Below, piece by piece: positions 17,039-25,565 of a stretch of 64,000 bases of DNA. Both the position numbers and the translations under genes were made by a program. Positions within the stretch are counted from its first letter, which is position 1. Every line of letters begins with the position of its first letter. Below the pieces are notes generated by a model. That model was not told the DNA's origin, ran no database searches, and worked only from the letters and a program-made list of their open reading frames with translations. This DNA is from an uncultured Collinsella sp. (lineage in GTDB: Bacteria > Actinomycetota > Coriobacteriia > Coriobacteriales > Coriobacteriaceae), in contig CABRHH010000010.1 of the NCBI GenBank assembly GCA_902470695.1, positions 1-64,000 on the forward strand, in the 5' to 3' direction.

Positions 17039-17920
17039 CTAGCTCAGCTCGATCGTGCCCTCGAGCACCGTCACGTGATCGGGCGTCGTCATATCGCTGA
17101 AGGTGTACTCCACCGGCGAGGTCCCATCTTGCAACCCCACGGTCAGCTGAACCGGCACGCTCACGCCTTTCTGAACTTCGGTCGAGTAGTTGCGTTGCGC
17201 GTCGCGGTCGGCATCGGGATTGTCATAGCTCAAGTAGGAGCGCTGGAGCTCAAGGCCGTTTTGGAAAAGCTTGTCCCTGAGCGCGCTCAAGCACGAGGTC
17301 GGCTTCTCCCCGTTGTTGGTGAAGGTGAGGTTCAAGATCAGCACCGGATTGCCGTCGAAGTCGGTGGAGACCTTCTGGCTGTCGAGGGTAAGCGCCACGG
17401 TGCTCTCGCTCATGCGCTCCTCTAGATCCTTGATGTCGATCTTCTCGTCCAGCGCCTTGACCGTCTTGCCGCCGCCAAGTGAATCGAGCTTCGCGGAAAG
17501 CTCAACCGTGCCCTCGGTGGCGTCGCCGAGCTTGAAGACCGCCTGGCCCATACCGGTTTCGCCCTCGTCGAGCTTCTCCTCGCTATCGACGTACTCCCCA
17601 TGGTCCGACGACAGGTAGCCCGCATCCAGGGACTCACCGTCCAGCTTCGCTTTCGTGCTGTAGACAACCGACGATGCCGGCCATGCAAAATCGGGGTCGT
17701 TGTTGGTCACCTCAAGGTTCACCACCAGCAGGCGCTCGCCCTCGTAACCGCGGACGATGAAGGCGTCGTCCATCTTCACGGACATGGCCGACTTCCCGGA
17801 TGCCGCCTTTGGGGCACCCGGCACGGAGGGCATGGCGCACCCCGCAAGTCCCATCAGCAGCGCCCCGACGGCGCCTGCAACCCCCAGGCGACGGAATAGA
17901 CCCACATGCGAACCGCTCAT
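17039..17920 (-). CDS. Lipoprotein with two DUF5067-like domains
   Basis: This predicted lipoprotein has 293 residues and the lipobox GLAGC (cysteine near residue 28). The mature part has two related beta-sandwich halves. Each opens with a strand pair around a V(V/L)NLxxTNN-type motif: LLVVNLEVTNNDPDF near residue 70 and VLILNLTFTNNGEKP near residue 200. This matches the DUF5067 plan of Gram-positive surface lipoproteins of unknown role. The ATG at 17920 has GAGGAGGAA just upstream; longer in-frame starts are not supported. It is divergent from yaaA. Confidence 0.75.
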   Translation of the reverse strand: MSGSHVGLFRRLGVAGAVGALLMGLAGCAMPSVPGAPKAASGKSAMSVKMDDAFIVRGYEGERLLVVNLEVTNNDPDFAWPASSVVYSTKAKLDGESLDAGYLSSDHGEYVDSEEKLDEGETGMGQAVFKLGDATEGTVELSAKLDSLGGGKTVKALDEKIDIKDLEERMSESTVALTLDSQKVSTDFDGNPVLILNLTFTNNGEKPTSCLSALRDKLFQNGLELQRSYLSYDNPDADRDAQRNYSTEVQKGVSVPVQLTVGLQDGTSPVEYTFSDMTTPDHVTVLEGTIELS

Positions 17921-18178
17921 CGTTCCTCCTCGTATCGAGCCTCGCGAGGAGGACTGCAGCTCCACCCCGCACCTCTTCCCCACGGTAGCACAGCACGCTG
18001 GGCAAACGTCGCCCGCAGCCCGCCGCACGGAGGGTTGGACAAGTTTCGCCGTCATGGCGGCGCGAACCCCGGGTGCAGCCATGCGCAAGGGCGCCGGGCG
18101 GGACGTACGCGAGCCCCGCCGCGCCGCGACCATGTACCATAAAGGGGTCTATGCACCAAAAACCGCCCAGGAGGCCGC

Positions 18179-18988
18179 ATGCCGCAGGTCATCATCTCTC
18201 CCGCCAAGCAGATGCGCATCGACGCCGACGCGCACGCCGTGCGCGGCATCAGTCCACACCCGGAAAAAACCGCGCGCCTCATCCATGTGTTGAAGCAGCT
18301 GCTGCACGAGAGGGGCCCTCAGGCGCTGCAGGCGCTTTGGCGCGTCAGCGATGCGCTGCTGGCCGAGAACCTCGAGCGGCTCGATGCGCTGGAGCCGCTG
18401 CTCGATGCCGCGCAGCTGGGCGACCCCGCTTGCGCCCGGCGGGTGGGTCCCGCCCTGTTCAGCTACGTAGGCGCCCAGTACCGCAGCATGGCGCCCGGCG
18501 TGCTGGACGAAGATGCGCTCAACTGGCTGCAAGGGCACCTGTGGATCCTCTCGGGGCTCTACGGCTGCGCGCGGCCCTTCGACGCCGTGGCCCCCTACCG
18601 GTTGGAGATGGGCGCCAAGCTCGCCGTGGACGGCACACATAATCTGTACGAGTACTGGGGCGATGCGTTGGCGCGGTCGGTGGAGATGGCGGGCGAGGAG
18701 ATCGTCAACCTGGCGAGCGTGGAGTACGCCCGGGCGGTCCTGCCGCACCTGGGGCCCCGCACACGCGTGACCACCTGCATCTTCGGCGAGGAGCTGCGAG
18801 CGGGCAAACCGGTGCAGCGAGCCGGGACAAGCAAGGTCGCCCGCGGGTCCATGGTGCGCTGGATGGCCGAGCGCGGCTGCACGGACGCCCGCGACCTTGT
18901 CGCCTTCGACATCGGCTACGCGTTCGCGCCCGAGCTCTCCGATGAGACGGAAGGCGGGGCGCGCACACTCGTGTTCATGCGGCGGTAG
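18179..18988 (+). CDS. yaaA: Peroxide stress protein YaaA
   Basis: This member of the YaaA (DUF328) family has 269 residues. In E. coli, YaaA is induced by peroxide and limits free intracellular iron and DNA damage. Family features visible are the N-terminal IISPAKQM, the YVGAQYRSM and LWILSGLYG segments, PYRLEMGAKL, and the VNLASVEYARAV stretch. AGGAGG lies four bases before the ATG. No operon partner is seen; the next gene is 463 bp away. Function is inferred from the family. Confidence 0.9.
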   Translation: MPQVIISPAKQMRIDADAHAVRGISPHPEKTARLIHVLKQLLHERGPQALQALWRVSDALLAENLERLDALEPLLDAAQLGDPACARRVGPALFSYVGAQYRSMAPGVLDEDALNWLQGHLWILSGLYGCARPFDAVAPYRLEMGAKLAVDGTHNLYEYWGDALARSVEMAGEEIVNLASVEYARAVLPHLGPRTRVTTCIFGEELRAGKPVQRAGTSKVARGSMVRWMAERGCTDARDLVAFDIGYAFAPELSDETEGGARTLVFMRR

Positions 18989-19451
18989 GGCCGAGCGGCC
19001 CGGCAGGCTGCGGGCACCTGGCCGCTCGGCCGACCGGCGCCTGGCAGTCCGGCGAGCGCCCGACGTTCGGCAGGATGCGCGGGCGGCGGGCGGGCCGATC
19101 GAAAGACGGCGTGGCGCACAGGGGCCACCGCGCCGACGCGGCCCCGGCTAGCGGCCCTCCCACTGCGACCCCGGCCTGCGACCTTCCAGCAGCGGACCCG
19201 GCCGGTTCCTTCCCGATGCGAGCCCAACAAGCGGCCCTCCCGACGCGGCCCCGGCTGACGCCCCCTGGCAAGCCGCGCGACCGCGATGGATCAACGCACG
19301 GGCCGCCCCGCACCACGCCGCCCGGCGCACCCGCTGCTTTTTATGCAGAGGAGGCCCTGTGAAGGGCACCGGTGCAGGAATCTTCGCGTAGGATGGTGCA
19401 CATAGGTGTCCGGGGCCGCGCGCCCCTTCGAGCGGAAAAGGCGGAAAACAG
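18989..19451. other. 463-bp gap with weak GC-rich repeats
   Basis: No gene is supported. Between about 19140 and 19265 a degenerate unit, agcggccctccc plus gcg-ccccggc, recurs about three times. I see no clear promoter for the glycosyltransferases downstream. Confidence 0.5.
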
Positions 19452-20591
19452 GTGGCCTTGGCTGATCAATTGGGCTGTGTGCACGCGGTATCGGTTGTGG
19501 TGCCGGTCTACAACGTCGAGCGCTACATCGCGCAGTGCCTCGACTCAATCGCATCCTCGCTTGGCCGCCAGCTGCAGCTCATCATCGTCGACGACGGATC
19601 CACCGACGCCAGCCCGCAGATCGCGCGCACCTTCGCCGAGCGCTGCGATGCCGACGCGAGCGCCCCGGATTGCCTGCTTCTCACCAAGGAGAACGGCGGC
19701 TACGGCAGCGCCGTGAACACCGGGATCGCGCGCGCCGACGGCCGCTACATCGGCATCGTCGAGCCCGACGACTACCTGGTCGGCGACCAGTTCGGCGCGC
19801 TGTTCGACATCGCCCGGCGCTGCAGCTGGCCCGACATCGTGAAGGCCACCTATCGGCGCGTCTGGATGCCCGACACCGCCTCCCAGCGCATCTGGGGGTC
19901 GCTGCTGCGCCACCGCGGCGTGCGCACCTGGCAGGCGGGCACCACCGACCTGGGTGAATCCCCGCAGCTCGTGCGGTGGCATCCGTCCGTGTGGTCGGCC
20001 ATCTACCGGCGCGACTTCCTGGATACCGAGCAGATCCGCTTCATCGAGGCCGCAGGCGGCGGCTGGGTGGACAACCCGTTCGTGATGCGCGCCATGTGCC
20101 GCGCCCGCCGCATCGCCTTCACCGACGACGCCTGGTACTGCTACCGCGAGGACCGCCCCGGTTCCAGCAGCGTCACCAAAGCCCCCACGCTATCGCTCAC
20201 CCGCTGGCTGCAGATGGCCGAGGAGGTGCGGTGCAGCCGTTGGGCCGCCGACGACGGCGTGGCCGCATCGCTTGCCAGCATCGCCTTCCGCTACCTGGCC
20301 CAGCTGTGGGACACGCCCGCCTGGGAACTGGCCGAGGTGCAAACCCTGGCCAGCCAGGTGATGCAGGCGCTCGACACCCGCGTGGTGCTCGCCCTGCCGG
20401 ACGTCTCGCCCACCGTGAAGCGCCGTTGGCTTGCCGAGACGAAGCGCACAGGCGATGCGGGCGGCTCATGCCGCTACCGTCTGCATATGCTCGGTGAGCT
20501 TGCCTGGTCGTGGCGCGAAAACGGCCTGTATTTCGCCTGCGAGCGCGCAGGCCTCCATCGAGGGCGCCACGCCGCCGACACCACCGCATAA
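19452..20591 (+). CDS. Family 2 glycosyltransferase
   Basis: This cytosolic or membrane-associated glycosyltransferase of family GT2 (GT-A fold) has 379 residues. Motifs are VSVVVPVYNVERYIAQCL at the N-terminus, IIVDDGSTDAS, GGYGSAVNTGI, and the metal-binding EPDDYL. The C-terminal half is family-variable and has no clear membrane segment. The start is a GTG with AAAAGG about ten bases upstream, which is only moderately supported. It is followed after 21 bp by a second GT2 gene, so the pair probably adds sugars to the same surface polymer; the acceptor is unknown. Confidence 0.87.
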   Translation: MALADQLGCVHAVSVVVPVYNVERYIAQCLDSIASSLGRQLQLIIVDDGSTDASPQIARTFAERCDADASAPDCLLLTKENGGYGSAVNTGIARADGRYIGIVEPDDYLVGDQFGALFDIARRCSWPDIVKATYRRVWMPDTASQRIWGSLLRHRGVRTWQAGTTDLGESPQLVRWHPSVWSAIYRRDFLDTEQIRFIEAAGGGWVDNPFVMRAMCRARRIAFTDDAWYCYREDRPGSSSVTKAPTLSLTRWLQMAEEVRCSRWAADDGVAASLASIAFRYLAQLWDTPAWELAEVQTLASQVMQALDTRVVLALPDVSPTVKRRWLAETKRTGDAGGSCRYRLHMLGELAWSWRENGLYFACERAGLHRGRHAADTTA

Positions 20592-20612
20592 CCCGAAGGA
20601 CCGACAGACCCC

Positions 20613-21692
20613 ATGCACACTCCCCTAGTTTCCGTCATCATCCCCGCCTACAACGTGGAGGCCTACGTCGAGGCCGCCGTGCGCTCGGTGCTCAACCAGA
20701 CCCTGCGCGACCTCGAGCTGATCGTGGTCGACGACGGCTCGAGCGACACCACGGGCACCATCCTGGATACGCTCGCCGCCGAGGACGACCGCCTGGTGGT
20801 GCTGCACGTGGCAAACGGCGGCGCGCCGGCCGCGCGCAACCGTGCCATCGACCGCGCGCGCGGGCGCTACCTAGTGTTCGTCGACGCCGACGACGAATGC
20901 GCCCCGCAGATGCTCGAACGCCTGGCGGCCCTGATGGAAGGCGGTTGCGAGCTGGCCATCAGCGGCTTCGAGATCGTCACCACCACCGGCTACGGCAACG
21001 GCGACGACTCCGGCGACGACACCTTCGTGGAGGTCAAGCAGGTGGCCGATGCCGTATTCCCCAACGCGCAATCCTTCCGCGCCGCCTCGCCGGAGCTGTT
21101 CGACAACAACATGCTCTACCCGCCCTGGAACAAGATGTTTCTGGCCAACCGCTTGAACGAGCTGCACATCCGCTACCGCGACGTGTTCTGGGACGACTTC
21201 CCCTTCGTGCTGGACTACATCCGCGACGTGGAGCGCGTGAGCGTCACCAGCGAGCCGCTCTACCGGTTCTTCCGCCGCCGCGCCGACTCCGAGACGGCGC
21301 GCTACCGTGACGGCGTGTTCGAGAAGCGCGAGACCGAGAACGACTGGATGCGCGAGCTGTACGAGCACTGGGGCATGGAGCGCGATGCGGTGGCCGACGA
21401 GATGGTGAGCCGCCGCTATATCGAACGACTCGTGGGCTGCGTGGCCAACGAGTGCTCGCCGAAAAACCCGCGTAGCTTCCGGGAGAAGCGCGCCGCGGTG
21501 GCCGCGATGCTGGCCTCCCCGGCCGTACCCCATGCGCTCGCCTGCGCCCGTCCACGCAGCACCAAGATGAAGCTCATGCTCATCCCCTACCGGATGCGCA
21601 GCCCGATTTTGTGCCTGCTATCGGGCATGTTCATCGAGTGGGTGCGCGGCGCGGCCCCCACGCTGTTCGCCCGGCTGAAGGCCCGCCGCTAG
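20613..21692 (+). CDS. Family 2 glycosyltransferase
   Basis: This second GT2 glycosyltransferase has 359 residues. It shows VSVIIPAYNVEAYVEAAV, LIVVDDGSSDTT, GGAPAARNRAID and the DXD-type VFVDADDE. The C-terminus has a hydrophobic segment (PILCLLSGMFIEWV) that may associate with the membrane. It follows the first GT2 gene by 21 bp and is presumably co-transcribed. The sugar donor and acceptor are not readable from sequence. It ends 12 bp from the convergent PARG gene. Confidence 0.88.
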   Translation: MHTPLVSVIIPAYNVEAYVEAAVRSVLNQTLRDLELIVVDDGSSDTTGTILDTLAAEDDRLVVLHVANGGAPAARNRAIDRARGRYLVFVDADDECAPQMLERLAALMEGGCELAISGFEIVTTTGYGNGDDSGDDTFVEVKQVADAVFPNAQSFRAASPELFDNNMLYPPWNKMFLANRLNELHIRYRDVFWDDFPFVLDYIRDVERVSVTSEPLYRFFRRRADSETARYRDGVFEKRETENDWMRELYEHWGMERDAVADEMVSRRYIERLVGCVANECSPKNPRSFREKRAAVAAMLASPAVPHALACARPRSTKMKLMLIPYRMRSPILCLLSGMFIEWVRGAAPTLFARLKARR

Positions 21693-21704
21693 CTGCCGGC
21701 GACT

Positions 21705-22619
21705 CTATAGATAGCGGCGCCAGTCGTCCTCTTCCTCCTCCTGCTCGGCGGCCTCGGCTACCGCACGGGCGGCCTCGGCGGCCGCGCGGGCCTGCTCGAA
21801 GGACTCCCCGTTGCGCTCGGGGAAGGTGGCCAGGGCGTGGGAAAAGCGCTCGAAATGGTCGTTGAAGCGCACCTGCGGGATCGCGAAGATCACCTCGCGC
21901 GCCACGTGGGTACCGCCCGCCAGCTCCTCGCGGAAGGCCTCAGCAACCTGGGCGGGATCCCAACGGGAGAAATCGCAGCCGAAGGCGCCGAGCACGAGCT
22001 TGTCGTGACCGAGCGCATCGGCGATGGCCAGGATGAAGCGGATACGGTCGCGCAGGGAGCGGACGAGCACATCCTCGGCGATGTGGTACTCGCTGCGGGC
22101 GCGCTCGGCGTGCGGGGCGGCCGCCACGATCACATCGGCGTAGGCATGCACCTTCTCGCGCGCGAAGCGCACGGCAGGCACCACGAGGGCGCGGTTGCGA
22201 TAGAGCTCGCAGTTGATGTTGCGGCGCCGATTCTCACCATACCAGGCCTTGTGCTGGGACAAGACATTGTAGAGGAACGAGTCCGCACACAGCGCCTCCT
22301 CCTGACCCCAGCCGCCGCGCTCGTAGCCGCCGCCGGGACGCGTGAAGGAGGCGCAATCCAGCACCGCCATGTCGCAGAACGCCGCACGACCGCGACCGCG
22401 CGCCAGGATGGTTGCCGTGGCGCTCTCAGGCACCACCGAGACGGCTGGCACGCAGCCCTCGGCACCCCCCGGCAGCGGCGGGGCCGCATCCAGCTGGCGC
22501 ACCCCTACCGCCGATGCCTCGATCTCGGATGCGAACCGACGCTCCATCTCGGCCGTGTGCCGATCGGCAGCCTGCGCACGCGCATCGCGCCGCGAGCCGT
22601 TGTGCTTCCGCTCCTCCAT
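21705..22619 (-). CDS. PARG-type macrodomain protein (TIGR02452 family)
   Basis: This 304-residue protein has a microbial poly(ADP-ribose) glycohydrolase catalytic domain. The PARG signature is clear: PGGGYERGGWGQEE, with GGG at residues 96-98 and QEE at 106-108, preceded by AVLDCASFTRPG. Later family segments are VIVAAAPHAE and LGAFGCDFSRWDP with VAEAFREEL. Proteins of this type remove ADP-ribose from targets. The last 30 residues are an Ala/Glu-rich tail. AAGGGAG lies seven bases before the ATG. It is divergent from the LexA-controlled polymerase gene, sharing a 260-bp intergenic region. Confidence 0.85.
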   Translation of the reverse strand: MEERKHNGSRRDARAQAADRHTAEMERRFASEIEASAVGVRQLDAAPPLPGGAEGCVPAVSVVPESATATILARGRGRAAFCDMAVLDCASFTRPGGGYERGGWGQEEALCADSFLYNVLSQHKAWYGENRRRNINCELYRNRALVVPAVRFAREKVHAYADVIVAAAPHAERARSEYHIAEDVLVRSLRDRIRFILAIADALGHDKLVLGAFGCDFSRWDPAQVAEAFREELAGGTHVAREVIFAIPQVRFNDHFERFSHALATFPERNGESFEQARAAAEAARAVAEAAEQEEEEDDWRRYL

Positions 22620-22744
22620 GCCCTGCTCCCTTTCTCCTATGACGGTGTGGGCTTGCTCGTACGCTCATAGTACCGCACCGCGCGGACACCGCGCCGCCCC
22701 ACCTCGGGCATGCATGGAACAGACTGTGGAGCTTTCATGAACAT

Positions 22745-22758
22745 GGTACAGATGTTCG
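22745..22758. promoter_or_regulatory. Weak LexA-like box
   Basis: Read on the minus strand, CGAACATCTGTACC matches the Gram-positive consensus CGAACRNRYGTTYC at all but two positions. It lies between the PARG and polymerase genes. Confidence 0.4.
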
Positions 22759-22806
22759 TGTGCCAAGCTGCGAAAAAGCAAAAGATTCCCAGCTCATAAG
22801 CATTGT

Positions 22807-22866
22807 TTGACCCAGCTTCTCACAGGTCGTAGCATAGCGAACAGAGGTTCTAGAAACACTTGTTCG
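22807..22866 (+). promoter_or_regulatory. Promoter with two LexA boxes before Y-family polymerase
   Basis: TTGACC (22807-22812) and TAGCAT (22830-22835) are 17 bp apart. Two LexA-type boxes sit at the expected transcription start: CGAACAGAGGTTCT (22838-22851) and GAAACACTTGTTCG (22853-22866). The second, read on the other strand as CGAACAAGTGTTTC, fits CGAACRNRYGTTYC completely. SOS induction is strongly suggested. Confidence 0.8.
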
Positions 22867-22880
22867 TATGGGAGGGGACC

Positions 22881-24380
22881 GTGGAGCACGGCACCGAGGC
22901 GCGTGCGCGCAGCTACATCTGCATCGATCTCAAAACCTTCTACGCATCGGTCGAATGCGCCGCCCGAGGGCTGGACCCGTTCACCACCAACCTGGTGGTG
23001 GCCGACCCCGACCGGGGACGGTCGACCATCTGCTTGGCCATCACCCCCGCGATGAAGAGCCTCGGCGTGCGCAACCGCTGCCGCATCTTCGAGATTCCGC
23101 CCGGTATCGACTACATCACCGCGAAACCGCGCATGCGCCACTACATGGAGGTGTCTGCGCACATCTACGGCATCTACCTGGAATACGTGAGCCCCGAGGA
23201 CATCCATCCCTACTCGATCGACGAGTGCTTCATCGACGCCACGCCCTACCTCAAGCTGTACGGCATCGGCGCCAGGGAGCTTGCGGAGCGCATGCGGGCC
23301 GCGGTGCTGGCACGCACCGGCATCACCGCGACAGCCGGCATCGGGCCCAACCTGTTCTTGGCGAAAGTCGCCCTCGACATCACCGCGAAGCACGACGCCA
23401 GCGGTATCGGCATCCTCGACGAGGAGCGGTTTCGCCGCGAGATATGGACGCACCGCCCCATCACCGACATCTGGGGCATCGGCGCGGGCACCGCGCGCCG
23501 ACTCGAGACCTACCGCGTGTACGACCTGGTGGGCGTAGCAGCCCTCGATGAGGGGATCCTCTACCGTGAATTCGGCGTGCGCGCCGAGTACCTGATCGAC
23601 CACGCCCATGGCCGCGAGCCGTGCACCATGGCCGAGATCAAGGCCTTCCGGCCTCAGGACTCCTCTACGGTCAACGGCCAGGTGCTTGCGCGCAACTACA
23701 GCTTCGAGGAGGCGCGCGGCGTGCTCGGCGAGATGGTGGACACCTCGGTGCTCGACCTCGTGGCCAAGCACCTGGTATGCGACAGCATCTCGCTGTCCGT
23801 GGGCTACGGCAGCGAGGCCGCCGAGATCCGCCGGCTGGACGCCAGCGGCAGCGCCGCGTTTCTCGACGGCTGCGGGCACCGGCGCAGCAGCGGTGCCTCC
23901 GATATCGACCGCGGCGTGACCCGCCCCGGCGCCATACCGGCCCACCGCAGCGCAGCAGTGCGCGACCTCATGGCCGACAGCGCGCGGATACGCGACTTCT
24001 ACCGCGGCGAGCATGGGACGCGCCCCGCGCAGGCGCGGCGGGCGTTTGCCCACACCGGTGGCCAGCGGCGCCTCGGCGGCCTCACGAACTCACGGCGGCG
24101 CCTGCAGGAGCGCTTCTTCACGCTCTGGGATGAGACCGTGGACCGCAGGCGCCCCATCAAGCGCCTGAGCATCGGCATGGGCGGGCTCATGCCGGAGGAG
24201 TTCGCCACCTACGATCTGTTCTGCGATGTTGCCGCCGAGCAGCACGAGCGCGACCTGCAGCGCACTATCGTTGACGTGAAAGGGCGCTGGGGCAAAAACG
24301 CCCTGGTCATGGGCCGCAGCCTCTGGCCGGCGGCCACCGGGCGCGAACGCAACGACCAGATCGGAGGACACCATGCCTAG
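22881..24380 (+). CDS. Y-family DNA polymerase (UvrX/UmuC type)
   Basis: This translesion DNA polymerase has 499 residues. Catalytic motifs are CIDLKTFYASVEC (Asp16) and YSIDECFID (Asp-Glu pair); the helix-hairpin-helix region follows at DIWGIGAGTARRL. The C-terminal little-finger domain is longer than in DinB and contains an Arg-rich insert. It resembles the UV-repair proteins UvrX/YqjW of Firmicutes rather than DinB. The GTG at 22881 is preceded by GGGAGGGG with close spacing; a TTG at 22860 is a weaker alternative. Two LexA boxes lie over the transcription start. It overlaps the YolD-like gene by eight bases. Confidence 0.9.
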   Translation: MEHGTEARARSYICIDLKTFYASVECAARGLDPFTTNLVVADPDRGRSTICLAITPAMKSLGVRNRCRIFEIPPGIDYITAKPRMRHYMEVSAHIYGIYLEYVSPEDIHPYSIDECFIDATPYLKLYGIGARELAERMRAAVLARTGITATAGIGPNLFLAKVALDITAKHDASGIGILDEERFRREIWTHRPITDIWGIGAGTARRLETYRVYDLVGVAALDEGILYREFGVRAEYLIDHAHGREPCTMAEIKAFRPQDSSTVNGQVLARNYSFEEARGVLGEMVDTSVLDLVAKHLVCDSISLSVGYGSEAAEIRRLDASGSAAFLDGCGHRRSSGASDIDRGVTRPGAIPAHRSAAVRDLMADSARIRDFYRGEHGTRPAQARRAFAHTGGQRRLGGLTNSRRRLQERFFTLWDETVDRRRPIKRLSIGMGGLMPEEFATYDLFCDVAAEQHERDLQRTIVDVKGRWGKNALVMGRSLWPAATGRERNDQIGGHHA

Positions 24381-24774
24381 AAGCCGCCACACGAGCGGGC
24401 GCGCACAACAAGGCCCCGCCGCACCAAGCGTAACCTCGAGCGGCCGAGCCCGGGCAAGCCGCGCCTCCCAGTTCATGCCGTTCGCAGCGCTCACCGGCTA
24501 CTACGAGCTCACCCGGCAGCAGGAACGCATCCGCGAGCCCAAGCATGACCTCACCGACGAGGAGGCGCTCGCGCTCTCGCGCGCTATCGAGCACTGCGGC
24601 CGAGGCAGCTGGGTGCGCGTCACCCATTACGACCGCGATGCCTACCGGGTCACATCGGGGCTGGTGGGCGGCTTGGACCCAGCACGGCGCCTGCTACAGG
24701 TGGTGGGCGAGCTCATCCGCTTCGACGACATATGGCGCATCGAGCTTGCCGATCCCTGCAGCAGCGCGAAGTGA
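24373..24774 (+). CDS. YolD-like protein
   Basis: This small protein of 133 residues has a disordered basic N-terminus (about 1-32), then FMPFAALTGYYELTR, which matches the conserved FLPF-AL-G region of YolD-like proteins. Those are usually encoded beside UvrX/UmuC-type polymerases in Firmicutes. A helical stretch and a small beta domain (residues 75-130) follow. The ATG overlaps the polymerase stop by eight bases and has GGAGGACACC directly upstream. It is probably co-induced with the polymerase; the molecular role of YolD proteins is not settled. Confidence 0.72.
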   Translation: MPRSRHTSGRAQQGPAAPSVTSSGRARASRASQFMPFAALTGYYELTRQQERIREPKHDLTDEEALALSRAIEHCGRGSWVRVTHYDRDAYRVTSGLVGGLDPARRLLQVVGELIRFDDIWRIELADPCSSAK

Positions 24775-24814
24775 GACAATGCGGGTAGCGTTCATCGACC
24801 TAAGGGAGGGACCT

Positions 24815-25453
24815 ATGAACGACGCTCTTCAGGCGGCCTGGCGCACCAAGGCCGCAACCATCATCAAGCAGCTGGCGCGCCGGAACATGACCGGCCATTA
24901 CTGCGCCAGCGCATCTGAGGTGCCGGCGCTCATGCATGAGCTCATCGCCGAGGGCTCCAGCGTGACCTGGGGTGGCAGCGTCACGTTGGCCGAAGCCGGC
25001 GTGCGCGACGAGCTCGCCCGCGGCACCTGGCACCTGCTCGACCGCGCCGATGCAACCACACCCGAGCAGCAGCGCGACATGTGGCGCGACCGCGCCAGCG
25101 CCGACTGGATGCTCATGAGCACGAACGCCATCACCGAGGCGGGCGAGCTGGTGAACATCGATGGCAACGGCGACCGTCTCGCACTGCTCGTGCACGGCCC
25201 CGCGCACGTACTGGTGGTGGCCGGCATGAACAAGGTCGTCACCGATGTCGACGCGGGCATCAAGCGCGTCCGTACGCACGCCTGCCCGCCCAACGCCGCG
25301 CGCCTGCACACCAATACGCCCTGTGAGCTCACCGGCGTCTGCGCTGAATGCCACGGGCCGGGTTGCATGTGCTGCGAGACGGTGATCACCCGGCACTCCC
25401 GTCACGCCGACCGCATCCACGTGGTGCTCGTTGGAGAACCGCTCGGCTACTGA
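24815..25453 (+). CDS. LUD domain protein (lactate utilization family)
   Basis: This cytosolic LUD-domain protein (DUF162) of 212 residues is related to LutC/YkgG, subunits linked to lactate oxidation, but single-gene forms like this have no proven role. Family features are VTWGGSVTLAEAG, the TNAITEAGELVNIDGNGDR stretch, and the cysteine-rich C-terminus CELTGVCAECHGPGC-MCC, which could hold a metal or iron-sulfur centre. AAGGGAGGGACCT precedes the ATG. It follows the YolD gene by 40 bp and ends before a convergent hairpin. No lutA or lutB is nearby. Confidence 0.82.
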   Translation: MNDALQAAWRTKAATIIKQLARRNMTGHYCASASEVPALMHELIAEGSSVTWGGSVTLAEAGVRDELARGTWHLLDRADATTPEQQRDMWRDRASADWMLMSTNAITEAGELVNIDGNGDRLALLVHGPAHVLVVAGMNKVVTDVDAGIKRVRTHACPPNAARLHTNTPCELTGVCAECHGPGCMCCETVITRHSRHADRIHVVLVGEPLGY

Positions 25454-25478
25454 TGCCACACAGTCGGGATAGCACACA

Positions 25479-25514
25479 GCCGGCGGCGTCTCCGTACAGG
25501 GAAGCGCCGCCGGC
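25479..25514. terminator. Bidirectional hairpin between convergent genes
   Basis: GCCGGCGGCG (25479-25488) pairs perfectly with CGCCGCCGGC (25505-25514) over a 16-nt loop. It lies between the ends of the LUD gene and the amino-acid transporter operon. It lacks a clear T-run. Confidence 0.55.
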
Positions 25515-25565
25515 CGCCAAGGCTATGAGATGTCTGTCCGACTCATGCTCGATCGGATGCGCGCC

